A DNA stretch of 64,000 nt from Erythrobasidium yunnanense (lineage: Eukaryota > Basidiomycota > Cystobasidiomycetes > Erythrobasidiales > Erythrobasidiaceae), in NCBI GenBank assembly GCA_001600175.1, contig BCJC01000003.1, forward strand, positions 1,116,001-1,180,000, given 5' to 3'. How positions within the stretch are numbered: position 1 is the stretch's first letter; each line of letters begins with the position of its first letter. Below the pieces are notes generated by a model, which was not told where the DNA came from, did not search any database, and saw nothing but the letters and a program-made list of their open reading frames with translations. Position numbers and translations under genes: made by a program. Shown in pieces: positions 58,497 through 64,000 of the stretch.

Positions 58497-60873
58497 CTAA
58501 AGATCCATATCCATGAGCTCTTCGTCTTGCTCGACTGTAGCACTCTTATCGAAAGAATGATCCTCGTCGCCTTCAGGAGTAGTGCGAAGACCCTCTCGCT
58601 TGCTGTGTGTAGTGTCTTCACCGCGCTCGTCTATCGGCTCATGTAGCGCTTGACCGAAGCTTCTGCTCAAACTCGAAGACCTGAAAGACGAACCAAGCTG
58701 CAAAGGTGCTTGACCGAAAGAATAAGGAGATCTAGACAGCGAGTGCGAGAGGTCCGGCCTCGTCTTGGGTGCTGAAGTAGCATTGTCGCCGAGAGATAAA
58801 GGCTGGAAGCTAGGTGAGCGAAGTAGAGAGGATGGAAAGCGAGGCTGACCAGCACTCGGAAGTGGATAGATGCGAGGTGAAGATCGATCGGATCCGCCTA
58901 CGTGGTGCGGTCGCAGAGATGGGCTGTGGTACGGCGCCAGCCTAGGAGAAGTCGCCAGTTGAGGACCTCCAGTACGCGCTGGACCAATCTTGGAAGGCGA
59001 ACGCATCGGTGCTTCTTCGGTGAAGAAGCCTAAGACAGGCGCAGACATGCTGACATGCCCACCAGGAGCAGTGAATGCGGTTGCAGAGTCCGCTTGGCGG
59101 GAGAGATTTCGCAGCATCGTAGTACTGACACCTATGCTGTCCTTCTCAACGCTTGTAGCCAAGACGCTCCCGCTGGCATAGCCACTGTCTTTAGTTTCGC
59201 TTCCCGAATGACTAGCTTTCCACCTTTCCTCATCATAGCGATAGGAGCCTTCTTCGCCACTTGATAGTGAAGCTGTATTGGCGCTTGAGGAATCCGATGC
59301 CTCGCGCGTGCGCCGATCAGACGCTTCTGCATCTTCGCTTGCACCGGATCGCACACGAGAATGAGAGTGAGGTAGTGAGATTGTCGCGCTGCTCGGTATG
59401 CTGTACAAGTAGGAGCTTTCGGCGACTCGAGTGGAGGTAAGGTTCGAAACGGGGTAGGGTGTGGCTCTAGCGTTGCTATGTCGTGTGTTTAGTGAAGTGG
59501 GCGCAGGAGATGAAGACGTGTCGAGATCGAGGTGCGCCATGTCTAGATCCATTCTATCGATTTCGATGTCCCTCGAGTTGATAGCTCCCAAATCATCATC
59601 CGAGCTGGTTTCTGCATCATCGTCATCGTCTGGTTGGGTAGATATCACGCTTGATCCCTCATCACCAGCTAGACTTTCGCTTTCTGTCATAGTATCGTCG
59701 TCCAAGCTGGTTCCTAGTCTGGAATGCTTGACAGGTAAGCTTCTCGACATCTTGAATTTGTCGCTTCCGCCAGCAATCTTGCTCAAGAGATCAAGATTGA
59801 TTCTGTCGCTTCCTAGCAAGCCAGAGGCAGCAGGAGAGACAGCTGCTGGCCAATGCGACTTGTCTTCCGGAAGCAGCTTGACTGCATCGGGATTGGACAG
59901 GATCACAGCGGCTTCCAAAGCCTGTACAGTCGCATGTTTGCTTAGACCATACGAAGAGGCATTGTTCCAGATCTCTGTGTGCTGCCAGCGATCTGTTTGG
60001 ACGCGATCATACGATTACTTGGGAGTACTCGCAACCGAGAAAGGCAGAACGTACGCTTGATCAATGACTGAGGGTGGTGATACACCTTATGACACCTTTC
60101 GCAGCGCAGAAGTTCCGCTTTCTTTGAGCCCTTCTTGCCTTGCGCGGAGCTATCCACTTTCGCCTTTGAGCCTGGTCTGTGAGGCGCAGGGTCGTCGTCT
60201 TCGTCGTCATCTTCGTCATCAATGTTCGCACGATGGACGCTAAGAGGCTCTCTGCCGTGGTAGGTGTCGTATTGCTTGAGTTTCGCCGTTGCTGAAGAGG
60301 CTGTGTGATTCGCAGAGGTCCTGCGTAACATGCCATTGGAGAAGGAAGGTGACGAGCTCGTCGCTGAGGTCGAGGGCGATTTGCCAAAGAGAGCCTCAAA
60401 CTTGCTGTTCCCAGAGACACTGCCCTTCATGCCGGTACTTCGGGAGCTGGATCTTGCTCGAGTAGTTCGCGAAGAGGAAGTGGATGCTGATGAAGCTAGA
60501 GGTGTTGCATTTGTGTTTGAGCTGCTGGATGAAGGTATCCTTCGCGAACGTGTACTGGCGCTTGCTGGAGATTGAGAATAGGGGAGGACCTAAATGCAGC
60601 GGATCACAGTTGGTCAGTCGCAGCTGCTACAGAGCGTGTAGATGAGTATCAGGATGCAGCGGTAGCTGTCTCGGGCTCGGACAGCTTGTGCGCAGCGAAA
60701 TCTCCCAAAAAGGAGCAATGCGCTTCCAAAAGCCAAGCGGAGAGTGGGAAGAATCCGAAGCCAGCAAGCAAAGACCAGCTTACATTGTTGATGGATGGTG
60801 ATGTTCCCAAGCTGCTTTCGCCAGCCTGATCGCTGCCAGACGGTCCCAGAGGTCTCGACCGGGCCAAGCTCAT
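58497..60873 (-). CDS. C2H2 zinc-finger protein, probably nuclear regulator
   Basis: At least three exons, about 700 residues. One clear finger: CERCHKVYHHPQSLIKHRWQ then H, that is C-x2-C-x12-H-x3-H, with the second His restored by the intron near 60,060-60,000. Acidic stretches (NIDDEDDDEDDDPAPHRP; DDDDDAETSSDDDLG), basic PGSKAKVDSSAQGKKGSKK before the finger, and a long Ser/Pro-rich C-terminus ending EDHSFDKSATVEQDEELMD. Start ATG 60873 (MSLARSRPLGP). A single finger plus disordered acidic regions fits a transcription factor or cofactor; the target is unknown. Confidence 0.72.
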
Positions 60874-61227
60874 ATTGTCTGAATGCGGTTGTTTCGATTT
60901 CTTCGTTGATTGCTATTTCGCGCGTTATAGACGTTCTGTATCTTCAGTCGTTCATTGTTGCGAACTCTTGCGAATTTGGAATCGTCAAAAGCCAAAAGGT
61001 CAGGCCGGCTTGCTGGTAGCGACCAACTGATGCACAAATTCTGAACTCTGCGTCTGCGTATGACTGATTGCGAGCGTTATGCGAAGAATGTCGGGCCAAA
61101 GTGACACGTTAAACGGTCCTACATAAACGCGCTCCGCTTCAAGAAGCTCTGAGAAACCCGATGAACTCCTGGATTCTTCTGCCCCTGTTACGACACTCTG
61201 CTCTCTGTAGCTGTCCCTATTCAAGAC
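60874..61227. other. Divergent intergenic region
   Basis: About 350 bp between the start of the C2H2 gene (-) and of the MFS transporter (+). No recognised element. A short shared promoter is likely. Confidence 0.5.
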
Positions 61228-63164
61228 ATGTCGGCCGAGCTGGATGACTCGCACATCAAGCAGTCTCAGCCAACGGTATCTTGGTGCGGACCCGATGATC
61301 CAGCAAACCCTCGTAACTGGCCTGCAGCGAGGAAATGGACAATAGCAGCTTGTGGATACATATTCTGCGGGTGCGTCGCATGCGAGACTGCTTAACGTCC
61401 GGAGCCGACATTTAATGAAGCTGCCTTATGCATTTTATCAGGCTCGTCTCCATGAGCGTATCTGGCTACTCGATAGCTGTGTCATCAATACAAGAAGAGC
61501 TGAAGACTTCCCATGAGTTGGCTGTAGCTGGACTGAGGTAATTTATCGGAAAGGCAGTCGGCATATAACGCTCATCTAATAATGCAATAATGGAACTTTA
61601 GTCTTTACACATACTCGATAGCCTTTGCACCTCTCATACTATCACCTACCTCTGAGGCCTGGGGCCGAAGACCAGTCTATCTAGCCAGCGCAATCGGATT
61701 CTTCATATTTCAGCTTCCTCAAGCACTAGCTCCGAATATTCAGACCATGCTTACTGTGCGCTTTATATCGGGCATAGCTGGAAGCACTGGCATCTCCATC
61801 ATTGGCGGAACTCTGGCAGACCTCTTTAACGATCAAGACAGAGGACTAGCGATGGCTTGGTTCGCGTTCGCAGCATTCGCTCCTACCGGCGTCGGTCCTG
61901 TAGCATTCGGATACCTGGCTATGCAGAGGAGGTAGCAATGTGTACTCTTCCTTTTAGGCTGCTATTCTGACGACTTTTGCTAGTTTCCGCCTCGTATTCT
62001 GGGTCATGTTCGCTCTCTCTGGCCTATTCTGCATCATAGCTTGGTATGCCATCCACGAAACTCGAGAGTCCGTTCTGCTATCTCGCAAAGCACACAAGCT
62101 TCGAAGAGACACCGGCAATACAAATTACAAGTCGCAAGCAGACATTGAGCGGATCGACCTTCTTCATCTCATCAAACTCAACTTATCACGGCCGTACAGG
62201 CTTTTCTTGAGCGAGCCCATTCTGGACGCCTTCACTCTCTGGATAGCTTTTGCTTGGTAGGTACGGCTCTGATCCCCATGAAGCTCCGATTGACGTTGAT
62301 CCGCAGGGGCGTCGTCTATCTTCTACTCCTTTCGATACCTATAGTATATCAGGAAGTGTATAAATTCAATCTGGGTCAAACGGGTCTTGTCTATACTACC
62401 CAGATTATCGCTGCTTTCGCTGGCTTAGGTGTGCTTGAGCTTGATCACCATGCTTCCTTATCAGCTAAACTCCTTCCCTCAGGCCTGACTACCTTCACTG
62501 AGAAGCTGTATATACGCGATGTTGAGCGAAAGGGTCCGGAAGCGCGACTGTGGAACGGCATGATCGGTGGTGTTCTGTTTGCTATTGGATGCTGGTTTTA
62601 CACGTAGGCTTCTTTCATCTTCCTAGCATGTCAGGCTCATTTAAATTCGATCTTACAGGTGGACGCCTTGGCCACATATACATTGGATAGTGCCTGCGGT
62701 TGGGCTCGTAATCCTGTATACTGGCATATTACTTGTCTACCTCTGCGTTTTTAGCTATCTCACGTAAGTCTACCTGGATCTTGTATTCTCCAGCGGCTAG
62801 CTGAGGAGAATATCGCAGCGATTGCTGTAAGAAGCCATCTCGCAACTCCTTTGTACGGTCCACTGAGCGAAGACTAATCTGACATACTTCAGACACCTAT
62901 TACGCAGCCTCTGCCCTAGCAGTCAGTACGTATCTCCGCCTTGCTGACCTCGCCTACTTTGGCTGAACAATCATAGTGAACTTCTGGAGGAACATCATGG
63001 CAGCGTCCTTCCCTCTGTTCGGGCGTCAAATCTACGATAAGCTAGGTATTCATGCCACTGGATCCATGATCGCAGGTATCGCAACTTTCTTAGCGATTCT
63101 ACCTTTTCTCTGCTATCGTTACGGCGCCACACTTCGGGCAAAGTCCAAGTCTGCTGCGACTTGA
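61228..63164 (+). CDS. MFS transporter, DHA1 (drug:H+ antiporter, 12-TM) family
   Basis: Plasma-membrane proton-coupled efflux pump by family; substrate unknown. Start ATG 61228. Signature N-terminus DDPANPRNWPAARKW, typical of fungal DHA1 pumps. Then SEAWGRRPVYLAS (loop 2-3 motif A), RFISGIAGSTGISIIGGTLA, GPVAFGYL (motif C, helix 5), VVYLLLLSIPIVYQEVYKF, WTPWPHIHWIVPAVGLVILY and the ending LGIHATGSMIAGIATFLAIL. Many introns, some between helices. It lies directly before ArsH on the same strand, but the sequence gives no evidence that it exports arsenicals. Confidence 0.9.
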
Positions 63165-63339
63165 AGGCAAAAACTCTGCTTGCTCCCTGTGGCTCACAAT
63201 CTTGCAGCTTACGTCGAGCATCAAAATCCTGCTCGATCATGTCTTAGATTTGTCTTTGGTAAGGTCACGTGACTATCGCAGACATCTTTTGCGAAGTTCT
63301 CACCTAGGATAGCGGCTCTGCTCTCGCCAACAGCAATAC

Positions 63340-64000
63340 ATGCAGCTAGCTTCGCGCAGACTCTTCAGTGCACTTCTACCTCATCCTACTCTCAAAACGC
63401 AGGCTACGCGCGCCATGTCTGTCAGCAAGAACGCAATCACGGGTTCGACGCCAGCGGACTTTACATTGCCAGCTGACAAGGAAGACTACCATCCGTACCG
63501 CTTACAGCACCCGGAACAAGACTGGATTAACGAAATCGACCTCGAGACAGCCACCGCTTTGGCCGCTCTGCAGCCTGCGCCTTTGCGATTCCTAGTTCTT
63601 TACGGCTCGCTTAGAAAGACGTCGTACTCTCGTCTCTTGGCGTTCGAGATGGCTCGCCTACTAGAGGTGTGCCGGAATGGTCAGGCAGGATGCCGAAACT
63701 AACGCCTTCTGCCAGAAAATGGGTGCGGAAGTTCGCGTATTCAATCCAGCCAATCTTCCCGTCAAGCACGACCAAGAGCCTGTCCCGGAAGCCGCTCAAG
63801 AGCTGAGAAACTTGTCTCTATGGTCGTAAGCAGAGTATGCCTAGTTCTTCCGCGTGTCTGCGTCTGAACGAGGCAATTTCAGGGACGGACACGTCTGGGT
63901 ATCGCCAGAGCAGCACGGTCAGATCACGGCCGCCTTCAAGAACCAGATTGATTGGATACCACTGTCTACTGGCAGTGTGCGACCCACTCAAGGCCGCACG
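63340..64000 (+). CDS. ArsH-type NADPH-dependent FMN reductase (5' part, cut by window end)
   Basis: Flavoprotein that oxidises or detoxifies organoarsenicals in arsenic-resistance clusters and can reduce quinones. Seen: [19 protein letters not shown] (FMN-binding loop), MARLLE joined by an intron (63668-63715 region) to [27 protein letters not shown] joined to [15 protein letters not shown], and [20 protein letters not shown] at the end of the window. The N-terminus [16 protein letters not shown] is Arg/Ser-rich and could be a mitochondrial leader; an internal ATG (MSVSKNAIT) could give a cytosolic form. The rest of the gene lies beyond 64000. Confidence 0.93.

Overview
The window is nuclear DNA of a compact, intron-rich fungus, most likely a basidiomycete. 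Evidence for a fungus is the gene set (Hsp104, a Nup159/Nup214-type FG nucleoporin, DOT1, Prp5, RPL27, INO1, HEM3, Nudix NADH pyrophosphatase, EB1, F-box/LRR proteins). Nearly every gene is cut by short GT-AG introns of about 45-80 nt, a few of 29 nt, and coding density is very high. Basidiomycota, and perhaps a Pucciniomycotina lineage with a small genome, is an inference from this gene style; no marker in the window proves it. Exon limits are hand-derived by requiring frame-consistent GT-AG junctions and family-conserved residues across them.

Layout. 0-14.5 kb: bacterial-type uracil phosphoribosyltransferase (+), a long F-box/LRR-like protein (-), a small coiled-coil-like protein (-), a secreted phospholipase A2 (-), an unknown protein (+), SurE nucleotidase (-), a short-chain dehydrogenase (-), DOT1 (-), a small unknown (-). 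14.7-30 kb: FG nucleoporin (-), Rieske-AIF flavoprotein (-), F-box protein (-), a small secreted protein (-), Prp5 helicase (-). 30-36 kb: RPL27 (-), a strong TATA promoter, and a 2.2-kb plus-strand region that reads as no ordinary gene but carries a TnpB/Fanzor-like zinc-ribbon and RuvC-III signature, then INO1 (-). 37-43 kb: an Asteroid-type XPG nuclease (+), a SERF/4F5 protein built from microexons (+), a large unknown acidic protein (+). 43-48.4 kb: HEM3 (-), a head-to-head pair of a divergent protein kinase-like gene (-) and an unknown gene (+), then a truncated kinase relative (-). 48.4-64 kb: HSP104 (-), EB1 (+), Nudix NADH pyrophosphatase (+), a multi-pass membrane protein (-), a C2H2 protein (-), an MFS transporter (+) and ArsH, cut by the window end (+).

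Most genes are ordinary housekeeping genes and do not form a pathway. Shared control regions are plausible for HSP104/EB1 (heat-shock element and TATA on the HSP104 side), INO1/Asteroid, RPL27/the Fanzor-like locus, and the kinase-like/unknown pair. The least ordinary parts are 31.3-33.8 kb (Fanzor-like remains behind a strong promoter), 44.7-48.3 kb (kinase-like gene pair with a broken relative), and exon architecture: SERF needs 7-nt and 10-nt coding exons, EB1 a 5-nt exon, and Asteroid a 9-nt first exon. No rRNA or tRNA gene, CRISPR array, retroelement or virus-derived element was recognised.
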